From: AWTP1-9 sp035703165
GTDB lineage: Bacteria; Bacteroidota; Bacteroidia; Chitinophagales; Chitinophagaceae
NCBI GenBank assembly: GCA_035703165.1
Contig: DASSYR010000082.1
Coordinates: 1 to 64,000 of the forward strand
DNA length: 64,000 nucleotides
Direction of reading: 5' to 3'
Shown here piece by piece: positions 27,984 through 36,807 of the stretch (position 1 is the stretch's first letter; every line of letters starts with the position of its first letter). The translations under genes were made by a program, and so were the position numbers. Below the pieces are notes generated by a model, which had not been told where the DNA came from, made no database searches, and saw only the letters and a list, made by a program, of their open reading frames with translations.

Positions 27984-30900
27984 TTATTTCTTTTTAAAAC
28001 CCAGTAATTGTGGTAACATAGGCTTGTGTTTAATTAATCTCTGCCATACCCACATAATTAAGACCAGAAGAAAGAAGAATGGCCCTGTAAAACCAAGTAA
28101 TGCTACCCATTTTGTGCCATAAAAATTACTCATCGGTCTTTTTAGCCGCTCGGCAATTAAATACATAGAAGGTACGATGAGTAAAGTCATAAAAAAGGCA
28201 AATATTAATCCAAATATCAATGTCCAGGATAGGGGCCCCCAGAAAACCACACTATCTCCGCCAAGGAAAATATGGGGATTAAAATGTCGGAGGAAAGAAA
28301 GCCAATTAATGTTTAATCCTATAGCTAATGGGAATAATCCAAGTATGGTGGCCAGTGCAGTAAGTAGCACAGGTATGATACGAATTTTACCTGCCCGTAT
28401 AATGGCTTCCTTAGTTCGCATGCCACGACTGCGTAATTCATCGGTAAACTCAATAAGAAGGATAGCATTTTTTACCACGATACCTGCCAAGCCTACAATA
28501 CCCATTGCTACCATGATTAAAGGCATTTTCATGCCGGTTAAAGCAAACCCTAAAAGTACACCTATAATGCTGAAGAAAATTTCATTAAGTACAATAAATG
28601 ATTTACTTAAAGAATTAAACTGTAATACCAATATACCAAATATCATCCCTAAGGAAATAATGAGAGCTGTAAATAAAAAGCTGAGTGATTCCTGTTGCTC
28701 CTCCTGCTGACCAGTTTGCTTAATTGAAATGTTATAGGGTTTGTCTTTAAAATTATCAATGGCGTTTTTTACATCCAGGTTTACTTTGTTGGGGTCAAAT
28801 CCATCAATAAGATTAGAATAAACGGTAATTACTCTTTTTAGATTTTTTCTTTTAATGCCTCCAAGGGTATTGGTATAATCAAACTTAACCACATTGCTTA
28901 TGGGAACTTGCCTTATTTGCCCGGTTGTAAAGTCACGGTAAGTAATTTTCAGATTTTGCAGGTCGGAAATATTATTACGTAATTCGTCTGTATATCGAAT
29001 TTGTATTTTGTACTCATCCTCTCCGTCTTTCATTTTGCTGGCCTCTCTGCCAAATAATGCGGTACGCAGTTCCCCGCCAATTTGCCCTGTACTTAATCCT
29101 TCGTGCATGGCTCTTTCTCTGTCAACAGATAAAGTAAGTTCTGGTTTATTTACATCAACATCTAATTTTAATTTTTCTACCCCGGGAATCCGGATGCTAT
29201 CCAAATAATTTTTAAGTTTAACGGATGTTTTTACAATAGCATCAAATTCTTCACCAATTACTTCAATATTAATGGGTGCACCGGAGCCAGGCCCATTTTG
29301 TTGACCTTGTATGCTAACTTCCGCACCGGGGATTTCTTTTATTACTTTACGTAAGCTATCCACATATCTGGATGTTTTTATTCCGTTACGTTTTTCGTAT
29401 TCAACAAAAGATATTTGTATTCTTCCCAGGTGTGGTTGTGTACCTCTTTCTCCTTGGAAGGGATCCGTTGCTCCTACTGCAACGTTAGAAATTACGGATT
29501 CCACAACAGGATTGTTTTCCCCGATAACGGAGAAAACTCTATTCTCCAAAATTTTTGTTATACTATCCGTAACCGAAGTTTTAGTGCCAACGGGCATTTT
29601 CAGGTAAACATATACAATAGGGGGATCGCCGGTTGGAAAAAACTCTGTTTTTGTTCTACCAATTACTACGGATATTGTTAATGCGATTAGAGCAATCAGG
29701 AATGTTCCAAATACTCCGGCTATTAACCAGCCGGGCCGGTTTCCGCTCAATGCCCATCGAATACCTCTTTCGTAACGATTCATTAGCCTTGGCAACACGT
29801 TTTGTTGAAAGCGATGAATCCAATCGTTAAGTACGTAACGATTAAACACAACCAGTAATGCTATAATTAATAAGAAATTGGCAGAGCCATGATAAGAAAT
29901 TAAATGTAACAGCAACCCCAGTCCTACTACAACCCCAAACCATTTCTTTTTAAATAAAGCAGATTTAGGCTCCGGGTTTGGATAATACTCCGGTTTCATA
30001 AATGAAGTTGCAAAAACCGGGTTAATTAAAAAGGCAACTACCAATGATGCCAGTAAGGTGAGAATTAAAATGGTAGGCAGATAAATCATAAACTTACCAA
30101 TAATGCCCGGCCAGAATAACAAGGGAAAGAAAGGGGCCAAGGTAGTAACCGTACCAGACAGCACAGGTACAAACACTTCACCAGCGGCTGATTTAGCTGC
30201 TTTAACGATAGGCATTTTGCCATTGTTAAATATACGATGTGTGTTTTCAATTACTACAATTGCATCATCTACAATGATGCCCAGTCCGAACAGCAATGCA
30301 AATAATACAATGAAGTTCAGGGTAACTTTTGTTCCCACGATTACATCGGCTGTAGGAATAAATAGAAATGCAACAAAAACACTTAGAGGTACGCTTAGCG
30401 CTACAAAAAAGGCATTGCTTACCCCCATAAAAAACATCAGAACTATTAAAACAAAAATGAAACCAATTATGATGGTATTGATAAGCTCGTTAAAAGATAT
30501 TTTAGTTGGTGTACTTTGATCGCCACTGATCGTTATTTCTAAATCTTTTGGAAACTCGTTTTTTTTCATTTCATCCACAATGGAGTGAACCTTCTCTGAA
30601 GTGTTAATTAAGTTTTCTCCGGCACGTTTTACGATTTGAAGTGTTACCACTTCTTTTTTGTTTATTCTGGAATAACTTTCTTTTTCCTTTACAGTGTCAA
30701 CAATTTTTGCTACGTCCCGTAGATAGATGGGTTGTCCATAAATGTTTTTAATTATAATATTGTGCATATCCAGCGCAGATGTAAACTGTCCACGTACCTG
30801 GATGGTGGGTTGCATTTCGCCGATCTTAATATTTCCGGCAGTTACGTCTCTGTTTTCATTTGCTATAGCATTAGCAATATCATTAAAAGTTAATCCGGCT

Positions 30901-31526
30901 GCTTCTAATTTATACTTATCAATATTTACTTGTATTTCTCTTTCAGGTGCTCCCGCAATTTCCGATTTACTTACTTCGGGGAGTTCTTCAAACTTATCTT
31001 TTAATTTTTCGGCATAATCTTTCAGCTTTACACCGTCATAATTACCACTTACGTTTACAAACATAATTGGGAAATCGGAAAAAGCTACTTCAATAACATC
31101 GGGTTGAGACGTTAAATCAGTTGGCAAATCAGATTTAGCTTTATCTACAGCGTCTTTAACTTTTTGCTTGGCTGTTTCTGTTTTAACACCCGACTCAAAT
31201 TCTACCAATATGCTGCTGAAATCCTGAATAGAAGTACTTTTTATGTCTCGGATTTTTGCTCCGCTGATTCCTTTAATTTGTTTTTCTATGGGTCTTGTGA
31301 TAAGATTTTCAATATCTCTCGGTGAATTACCGGCATACACGGTTGCCACATATATCTTCGGTAACGTAATATCCGGGTATTGTTCTCTTGGTAAAGAAAT
31401 AAATACAGTTAGTCCCCACAGAGTAATGGCTATGGTAGCAACATAGGCTACCGTTGTATGATCAATTACCCAACTGGTGGGTTTAAATTGTTTAAAGGCT
31501 TCTTTTATTTTAGTTGCAATATTCAT
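27984..31526 (-). CDS. RND efflux permease (HAE1-like)
   Basis: A 1180-residue proton-driven RND inner-membrane pump, third component of a tripartite efflux system. The porter region is preceded by TM1 (AYVATIAITLWGLTVFISL) and reads LPREQYPDITLPKIYVATVYAGNSP in family position. The central TM4 relay region is LFGLGIIVDDAIVVIENTHRIF. Homologues are usually 1030-1050 residues. The excess lies in an extra hydrophobic insert after TM6 (around GVVVGLGLLLHLISYHG and FLLIIALLVVFN) and an extra C-terminal hydrophobic segment. Last gene of the tetR-tolC-adaptor-RND operon. Confidence 0.95.
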   Translation of the reverse strand: MNIATKIKEAFKQFKPTSWVIDHTTVAYVATIAITLWGLTVFISLPREQYPDITLPKIYVATVYAGNSPRDIENLITRPIEKQIKGISGAKIRDIKSTSIQDFSSILVEFESGVKTETAKQKVKDAVDKAKSDLPTDLTSQPDVIEVAFSDFPIMFVNVSGNYDGVKLKDYAEKLKDKFEELPEVSKSEIAGAPEREIQVNIDKYKLEAAGLTFNDIANAIANENRDVTAGNIKIGEMQPTIQVRGQFTSALDMHNIIIKNIYGQPIYLRDVAKIVDTVKEKESYSRINKKEVVTLQIVKRAGENLINTSEKVHSIVDEMKKNEFPKDLEITISGDQSTPTKISFNELINTIIIGFIFVLIVLMFFMGVSNAFFVALSVPLSVFVAFLFIPTADVIVGTKVTLNFIVLFALLFGLGIIVDDAIVVIENTHRIFNNGKMPIVKAAKSAAGEVFVPVLSGTVTTLAPFFPLLFWPGIIGKFMIYLPTILILTLLASLVVAFLINPVFATSFMKPEYYPNPEPKSALFKKKWFGVVVGLGLLLHLISYHGSANFLLIIALLVVFNRYVLNDWIHRFQQNVLPRLMNRYERGIRWALSGNRPGWLIAGVFGTFLIALIALTISVVIGRTKTEFFPTGDPPIVYVYLKMPVGTKTSVTDSITKILENRVFSVIGENNPVVESVISNVAVGATDPFQGERGTQPHLGRIQISFVEYEKRNGIKTSRYVDSLRKVIKEIPGAEVSIQGQQNGPGSGAPINIEVIGEEFDAIVKTSVKLKNYLDSIRIPGVEKLKLDVDVNKPELTLSVDRERAMHEGLSTGQIGGELRTALFGREASKMKDGEDEYKIQIRYTDELRNNISDLQNLKITYRDFTTGQIRQVPISNVVKFDYTNTLGGIKRKNLKRVITVYSNLIDGFDPNKVNLDVKNAIDNFKDKPYNISIKQTGQQEEQQESLSFLFTALIISLGMIFGILVLQFNSLSKSFIVLNEIFFSIIGVLLGFALTGMKMPLIMVAMGIVGLAGIVVKNAILLIEFTDELRSRGMRTKEAIIRAGKIRIIPVLLTALATILGLFPLAIGLNINWLSFLRHFNPHIFLGGDSVVFWGPLSWTLIFGLIFAFFMTLLIVPSMYLIAERLKRPMSNFYGTKWVALLGFTGPFFFLLVLIMWVWQRLIKHKPMLPQLLGFKKK

Positions 31527-31585
31527 TTTGATAACAATTAGTTCTAAATACTGAAATCTTTCACGTATAGGGTAGTCAATTTGTA

Positions 31586-32815
31586 TTACTGTTCGGTAGT
31601 AACAGTCTGGCCATCGTATAAACTTTGATAACCTCTGCTGATTAACTGCTCACCAGTGGTTAGTCCGGTTTTTACTTCCACCATATCACCATAAACTTCG
31701 CCGATAGTAATTTGTTTTTTTCGGGAAATTGTTTTTCCGTTTTCTTGAGACAGAACAAAAACAAATTTTCCTTTTTCATCAGTTTGGATAGTTGTTAGCG
31801 GAATAACAACGGTATTAGCCACGGCATAATCCTGTATTTTAACCTGTACTACCATATTTGGTTTTAATGATCCGATAGAAGGAATTTTTGCTTCCACGAT
31901 AAACCCTCTTGAGGTAGCGCTGATTGCCTGGCTAATAACAGACACATTAGTATTAATGACTTTATTTTCCAGGTCGGGAATTGTTACCTGCACCGGGGCA
32001 CCTCTTCTTATTTTTGCTAAGTAGGTTTCTGGAATATCGGCTGTTACTTTTAAACTGCTTGTATTAATAATTACAATTTGGGGAGTTGCTCCTGTAAATC
32101 CGGTAAAAAGCTCACCTACACGAATATTTACCTGGTCGGCTGTACCACTAACTTCTGCATATACGTTGGTTGTAGCCCATTGCTCCTGCGCTGTTTTAAT
32201 GTCTTCTTCTGCCCCTTTTAATTGATTTTCCAAAGATTCGGCTGTTGTTTTAGCTGTAATAAGCTGTACTTCGGTTCCTATATTTTGTTCCCATAAATTT
32301 TTTTGACGTTCATAAAGATTTTGAGCATACGCTAATTGTGTTTTCAATTGCTCTAGTTTTTGTTTAGCAGCAGTAATTTGTTGCTTAACAATTGCATCAT
32401 CTAATTTTAATAATAATTGTCCCTTTTTAATGTTATCTCCTTTCTTTATATACATAGCTTTTACCAGGGCGGGTGCTCCGCGGGGGGATACATAAGAAAT
32501 ATTATCTGCGTCAACCTTTCCCTGTAACTCTATAAAATGTTCAAATTTTCGGGTGGATACGGCTGTTATTTCAACAAGTTTAGCCGTTTTAGCAGCAGCC
32601 ACAGAAGGGTCCTCCTTAATAATTTCTTCTTCTAATTTTTTTATATCATCAGTTAGTTTTGCCTGCTCTTTTTGTAATTTGGCTAACATTGCTTTTTTCG
32701 CCTCTAATGTTGCTTTATCTTTTTGCTCATTCTTACCGCAGGCAATAACTGTAAATAGAATAACCGCAACACTTAATCGTAAAATCTGGTTCATATAATT
32801 ATTTTTGAATTTCAT
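31586..32815 (-). CDS. RND efflux periplasmic adaptor (membrane fusion protein)
   Basis: A 409-residue MFP/HlyD-like adaptor linking the RND pump to TolC. A lipoprotein signal (VAVILFTVIACGKNEQ) anchors it. A coiled-coil N-segment (KAMLAKLQKEQAKLTDDIKKL) follows, then a lipoyl half-motif (VKAMYIKKGDNIKKGQLLLKLD), an alpha-hairpin and a beta-barrel. A second in-frame ATG seven codons in (complement ~32794) would give a more typical signal peptide and may be the real start. Confidence 0.94.
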   Translation of the reverse strand: MKFKNNYMNQILRLSVAVILFTVIACGKNEQKDKATLEAKKAMLAKLQKEQAKLTDDIKKLEEEIIKEDPSVAAAKTAKLVEITAVSTRKFEHFIELQGKVDADNISYVSPRGAPALVKAMYIKKGDNIKKGQLLLKLDDAIVKQQITAAKQKLEQLKTQLAYAQNLYERQKNLWEQNIGTEVQLITAKTTAESLENQLKGAEEDIKTAQEQWATTNVYAEVSGTADQVNIRVGELFTGFTGATPQIVIINTSSLKVTADIPETYLAKIRRGAPVQVTIPDLENKVINTNVSVISQAISATSRGFIVEAKIPSIGSLKPNMVVQVKIQDYAVANTVVIPLTTIQTDEKGKFVFVLSQENGKTISRKKQITIGEVYGDMVEVKTGLTTGEQLISRGYQSLYDGQTVTTEQ

Positions 32816-32829
32816 GGTTTGTTTTTTAT

Positions 32830-34248
32830 TTATTTTAACTTCCCAATTGCTTTGTGAAAATCAACTTTTGCAATAACAGCATCATACAAAGCGGAATAAT
32901 AATCGCTTTGTGCTACTTGCAGATCTTTCCACGCATTGGTGATTTCTAAATTTGATCCCAGCCCTTGTTCATACTTCTTTTTAGTCTGGTTGTAAACAGA
33001 TTCTGCCAGTTCCATATTTTTCAACTGAGCGTCAATAGTAAGTATGGCATTTTTCAATCTCCAACGGGATTGCTGTACCTCCATATCTACACTTTGCCTG
33101 ACATTTTCTAACAGGTTGTTGGTTTTTTTTAGTTCAATTTCGGCCTGTTTTATACGGGCACTTTTTAAAAATCCATCAAATAAAGGTGCGTTAATTTTTA
33201 TGCCAAAAATGGAGGTGGTGAACCATTGGTTACTAAAATCAAAAATATTAAAACTATTACGCTGTGCATTTTTGCTATACTGCCCAAACGCTACTATTGA
33301 GGGAACATAGCCTAACTTATATCTACGTACATTGTATGCATTGAGTTTATTAGCTAATTCCAGGGCTTGTACTTCTTTCCGGTCTTTATAATTATAGGTA
33401 TCATCTAATAGATCTTCTTTAATGAATGCTTCCGTCAAAGTATCTGATAACTCAAGCTTATCTTGCTGGGGCATACCCATTAAGAATTTTAAAGATGCAT
33501 TACCTGCATCCAGTGAATTTTGTATTTTAATTTTTTCTGTTTGAAGGTTGGTTAGAGCAACCGTAGTTTTATCAACATCTAGTTTTTCTGCAAATCCATT
33601 TTTATATATCTCTTTCGTATCGTGCAACAGTTTTTCAAGTAAGGTGATATTGGCATCAACTTTTGCCATTTGCATTTTGCCAATCACCAGCTGAAAATAT
33701 ATTTTTTGAATGTTAGCATTAATAATATCCTGCGTTATCTCTACGTTTTTTTGGGCCAGTTTCAGGTTTGTGCTTCTGGCTTGCAAGCCTACAAATACCT
33801 GTCCGTCAAAAAGTATTTGAGATAGTTCCACACCTGCAGAGGCTGTGTATTTGGTTCCGAATTGTGCATTAATAAAACCATAATCATCGGGTTTTTTAAT
33901 AGGCACACCATTGCCATCTTTCACACCTTCGTTTACCAGTACTTCATAAGTACCAAGTGAAATAAAATTAGGGAAGCTGCTTACCGGAACTTTTGGATAA
34001 TAATTTATACCCGCACTTCCATTTAATTGAGGATAAGCGTAAGAGGTATATTCGCGGTTTACCTGCTCAGCTTTTCTTACATCAAGCAGCGAGTTTTTTA
34101 CCTGAACACTATTTTTTATTGCGTATTCTACGGCCTGGGCTACAGTAAATTGGTGTATTTCACCTTGGCTGATTTGCGCAGAAGTTTTAGTAATTGTTAG
34201 TCCGCTGATCAATGTCCATAAAATTGGTTTAACCAAGCTGTTTTTCAT
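32830..34248 (-). CDS. TolC-family outer membrane efflux protein
   Basis: A 472-residue outer-membrane channel of the TolC family. Signal peptide (LISGLTITKTSAQ), then the two repeats of the OEP domain with long helices (AVEYAIKNSVQVKNSLLDVRKAEQ) and strands; it ends in DFHKAIGKL. The start overlaps the TetR stop region by 20 bases, so the two are translationally coupled. Confidence 0.95.
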   Translation of the reverse strand: MKNSLVKPILWTLISGLTITKTSAQISQGEIHQFTVAQAVEYAIKNSVQVKNSLLDVRKAEQVNREYTSYAYPQLNGSAGINYYPKVPVSSFPNFISLGTYEVLVNEGVKDGNGVPIKKPDDYGFINAQFGTKYTASAGVELSQILFDGQVFVGLQARSTNLKLAQKNVEITQDIINANIQKIYFQLVIGKMQMAKVDANITLLEKLLHDTKEIYKNGFAEKLDVDKTTVALTNLQTEKIKIQNSLDAGNASLKFLMGMPQQDKLELSDTLTEAFIKEDLLDDTYNYKDRKEVQALELANKLNAYNVRRYKLGYVPSIVAFGQYSKNAQRNSFNIFDFSNQWFTTSIFGIKINAPLFDGFLKSARIKQAEIELKKTNNLLENVRQSVDMEVQQSRWRLKNAILTIDAQLKNMELAESVYNQTKKKYEQGLGSNLEITNAWKDLQVAQSDYYSALYDAVIAKVDFHKAIGKLK

Positions 34249-34867
34249 GATTCAGTTTTTTTGCTCTTTCTTGTTTGTATTTTAAAATTTGTTTGTGTCC
34301 CTTCAAAGTAGTCAATCCAAAAAGAAAATGTTCCATGGTTTCCCTGGTTACATCTGCCAGGTTGTATTTAGCAGGGGGAAAGACAAAAACATTAAAAGGA
34401 ATCATCATGGCCTCCAAGCGGTATTTTGTTAAAACCTCGGTATTAATTTCCGGACGATACAACTCTTCTTTAATTCCTCGTTCGATATTGGCTTTAATTA
34501 CTTTATATAAAAAATCGAGTTTATGTTTCAAAAATTTTTGAAAAGCATGCTGGTGAAATTTTTCTAAATCATATAAAACCACTGGATTCATGTTTCTAAA
34601 CTGTTCGTGTACCAACTCCATGGTAAGTAGCATTTCCTCAATTGCATTACCTGACTCTTCTTTACAATTAAGACAGTCATATTGAGCATTTTCCAATTCG
34701 TGGTTTATTACAGTATCAACCAGGCTATCCTTATCGGAAAAATATTGGTAAATGGTTTTTTTACTAATCCCAAGTTGAGAGGCAATATCGTCCATAGATA
34801 CTGAGCGGATGCCATACTGCATAAACATTTCGTCTGCCTTGTTTCTTATTCTTTCCTGTATGTCCAT
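34229..34867 (-). CDS. TetR/AcrR family transcriptional regulator
   Basis: A 212-residue TetR-type repressor. The helix-turn-helix is in MQYGIRSVSMDDIASQLGIS followed by KKTIYQYFSDKDSLV; the C-terminal ligand domain is diverged as usual. It is the first gene of the efflux operon and most likely represses it: a clear inverted repeat lies between the -33 and -7 elements of its own promoter (34885-34920). Confidence 0.95.
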   Translation of the reverse strand: MDIQERIRNKADEMFMQYGIRSVSMDDIASQLGISKKTIYQYFSDKDSLVDTVINHELENAQYDCLNCKEESGNAIEEMLLTMELVHEQFRNMNPVVLYDLEKFHQHAFQKFLKHKLDFLYKVIKANIERGIKEELYRPEINTEVLTKYRLEAMMIPFNVFVFPPAKYNLADVTRETMEHFLFGLTTLKGHKQILKYKQERAKKLNHEKQLG

Positions 34868-34884
34868 AAAATTTTAGCGAGGCA

Positions 34885-34914
34885 CAAAACTATGGAAACT
34901 TTTAATGTGGCCAA
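34885..34914 (-). promoter_or_regulatory. Promoter of the tetR-efflux operon
   Basis: On the minus strand TTTG (TTG at complement 34912-34914), a 19-base gap and perfect TAGTTTTG (complement 34885-34892). The predicted start lies about 12 bases ahead of the tetR ATG. Confidence 0.65.
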
Positions 34915-34920
34915 AGTTTC
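34895..34920. promoter_or_regulatory. Probable TetR operator
   Basis: GAAACTTT (34895-34902) and AAAGTTTC (34913-34920) form a perfect eight-base dyad with a 10-base spacer. It lies exactly across the interval between the -33 and -7 elements of the tetR promoter, the usual position for a self-repressing TetR regulator. Confidence 0.65.
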
Positions 34921-34956
34921 TTTCGTATTTTTTTGTTTAATGGAAAAATGAGGTGC

Positions 34957-34987
34957 TTGTTTATGGCTTTGCATGAACTTATCTTTG
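34957..34987 (+). promoter_or_regulatory. Promoter of the DUF502 gene
   Basis: TTG (34957-34959), 20 bases, then perfect TATCTTTG (34980-34987). The ATG begins four bases after the -7 element, so the transcript would be leaderless or nearly so. Confidence 0.6.
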
Positions 34988-34991
34988 AAAA

Positions 34992-35657
34992 ATGAAGGAC
35001 AAATTTTCGTTACGCAAATATTTTCCCCGGGAGCCATTTCGGTTCAGAAAGCTTTTTCAGTATTTTTTACAGGGTTTGTTGATAATTGCTCCGGTGGTTG
35101 TAACCGGCTATGCTATATACTGGATTGTATCTACGGTAGATAATTTGATCCCGCTTTTTACAGCCAGGGATAAAGAAGGGCATGTGTACGTAAGAAATTT
35201 TGGTCTGGGATTTCTCCTCATTATCGGTACAGTTTGTTTATTAGGCTATTTATCTTCATTTTTTATTGAAAGCCGCATTTTTAATTTATTTGATTATTGG
35301 ATGGAAAAAACTCCCGGAATTAAGTTTATTTATTCCACAGTAAAAGATTTTTTTGAAGCTTTTGCCGGTGAAAAAAAGAAGTTTGATAAAGCGGTTATTG
35401 CCAATATTGATGATAATGATGTGTGGCGTGTAGGCTTTATAACACAACAAGATTTAACAGATTGGGGGCTAAAAGATTATGTTGCCGTTTACATTCCCAT
35501 GAGTTATTCCATTGCCGGTAATGTATATTTAATTCCTTTTGCAAGAGTAAAGCCTATTACCAATATCGGCAGTACGGATGCCATGAAGTTTGCAATTAGC
35601 GGAGGTATTACAGATGTGGATGATGCTGCCGGTGATCATGCTAAAAAGAAAAAATGA
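34992..35657 (+). CDS. DUF502 membrane protein
   Basis: A 221-residue inner-membrane protein of the DUF502 family. Two transmembrane segments (YFLQGLLIIAPVVVTGYAIYW and FGLGFLLIIGTVCLLGYLSSF) flank a short periplasmic loop. The family core continues as MEKTPGIKFIYSTVKDFFEAF and VAVYIPMSYSIAGNVYLIPF, and the protein ends in a Lys-rich tail. Molecular function unknown. It diverges from tetR. Confidence 0.9.
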   Translation: MKDKFSLRKYFPREPFRFRKLFQYFLQGLLIIAPVVVTGYAIYWIVSTVDNLIPLFTARDKEGHVYVRNFGLGFLLIIGTVCLLGYLSSFFIESRIFNLFDYWMEKTPGIKFIYSTVKDFFEAFAGEKKKFDKAVIANIDDNDVWRVGFITQQDLTDWGLKDYVAVYIPMSYSIAGNVYLIPFARVKPITNIGSTDAMKFAISGGITDVDDAAGDHAKKKK

Positions 35658-35730
35658 TTATGGCAATTTTGGTAGAAGAGCAATACTTATTATAAACCAA
35701 TACAACGAAACGTTTTTCAACATCCTGCTT

Positions 35731-35738
35731 TATTTTTG
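35731..35738 (+). promoter_or_regulatory. -7 element before the zinc phospholipase/nuclease-like gene
   Basis: TATTTTTG is a perfect TAnnTTTG, ending three bases before the GTG start at 35742. No good TTG is seen at the -33 distance. If real, the mRNA starts at the start codon. Confidence 0.4.
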
Positions 35739-35741
35739 CGT

Positions 35742-36707
35742 GTGAAAAAAATCATAGCCTTACTTATTTTATTTGCTTATGCACGACAGGCCTTTTGCTG
35801 GGGTTTCTTTGGCCACAAAAAAATAAACTATTATGCTGTTTTTTTATTGCCGCCTGAAATGTTGGTTTTATACAAGCAAAATATTGATTTCCTTGCCGAA
35901 CATTCTACAGACCCCGACAAAAGACGCTATGCAATACGGAATGAAGCTCCGCGACATTATTTGGATATTGATCATTACGGAGCATACCCGTATAATGAAC
36001 TGCCCCGAACATGGAACGATGCTGTTAACAAATATGGTGAGGATAGTTTGAATGCTTATGGTATTGTACCCTGGTGGGTACAAATAATGCTTCGGCATCT
36101 TACAGAGGCATTTCGGGAAAAAAATCAATCAAAAATTTTAAAATATTCTGCAGAAATAGGGCATTATATTGCAGATGCGCATGTGCCGCTACATGCCAGT
36201 AGCAATCATAATGGTCAAAAAACAGGCCAGGTGGGCATTCATGGATTTTGGGAAAGTCGTTTACCCGAATTACTGGCAGAGCAACAATGGGATTTTTTTA
36301 TAGGAAAAGCAGAATATATTAAAGCTCCCGGTAATTTTATTTGGGCAAGGTTTTTAGAAAGTGCCCGGGCATCTGACTCTGTATTGAATTTTGAAAAAAA
36401 GCTAAGTAATAAGTTTGCCCCCGACCAAAAATATGGTTTTGAGAATCGAAATGGTTTTACCACCCGGCAATACTCAACTGCTTATTCAAAAGCGTATGAT
36501 AAAATGCTTAATGGAATGGTGGAGAGACGTATGCGACAATCTATTTACGCGGTAGCTTCTTTTTGGTACACTGCATGGGTTAATGCCGGGCAGCCTGATT
36601 TGAGTAAGCTCACCTATAAGCAATTTGCTGCAGAAGATTTAAAAGAGTTTGAGGAGCTTAATAGACAGTGGAAGGAGAGCAAAATATTGGGAAGAGAGCA
36701 CGAATAA
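35742..36707 (+). CDS. Zinc-dependent phospholipase C / S1-P1 nuclease-like exported protein
   Basis: A 321-residue exported protein of the S1/P1-nuclease / zinc phospholipase C superfamily. Signal peptide KKIIALLILFAYARQAFC; the mature N-terminal Trp in CWGFFGH is a zinc ligand in this superfamily. Further zinc-site blocks are HYIADAHVPLHAS and HGFWESRLPEL. The substrate (phospholipid or nucleic acid) cannot be decided from sequence. The frame is open from a TTG at 35736, but the GTG at 35742 gives a better signal peptide and fits the -7 element. Confidence 0.82.
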   Translation: MKKIIALLILFAYARQAFCWGFFGHKKINYYAVFLLPPEMLVLYKQNIDFLAEHSTDPDKRRYAIRNEAPRHYLDIDHYGAYPYNELPRTWNDAVNKYGEDSLNAYGIVPWWVQIMLRHLTEAFREKNQSKILKYSAEIGHYIADAHVPLHASSNHNGQKTGQVGIHGFWESRLPELLAEQQWDFFIGKAEYIKAPGNFIWARFLESARASDSVLNFEKKLSNKFAPDQKYGFENRNGFTTRQYSTAYSKAYDKMLNGMVERRMRQSIYAVASFWYTAWVNAGQPDLSKLTYKQFAAEDLKEFEELNRQWKESKILGREHE

Positions 36708-36731
36708 TATTAGCCAATGGGTTCAATAATT

Positions 36732-36758
36732 TTGTACTGGTAATACATTGTACATTTG
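36732..36758 (+). promoter_or_regulatory. Promoter of serC
   Basis: TTG (36732-36734), 16 bases, then perfect TACATTTG (36751-36758). The predicted start is near 36763, leaving a ~45-base leader with a strong hairpin. Confidence 0.5.
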
Positions 36759-36774
36759 CACATCATTTTTCATT

Positions 36775-36791
36775 ACAGGCCGGGGGCCTGT
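36775..36791 (+). promoter_or_regulatory. Hairpin in the serC leader
   Basis: ACAGGCC (36775-36781) pairs perfectly with GGCCTGT (36785-36791) around a GGG loop, 16 bases before the GTG start. It is GC-rich in an AT-rich leader, with no T run after it, so it may act on translation rather than termination. Confidence 0.5.
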
Positions 36792-36807
36792 GTAAATATT
36801 TTAATTA

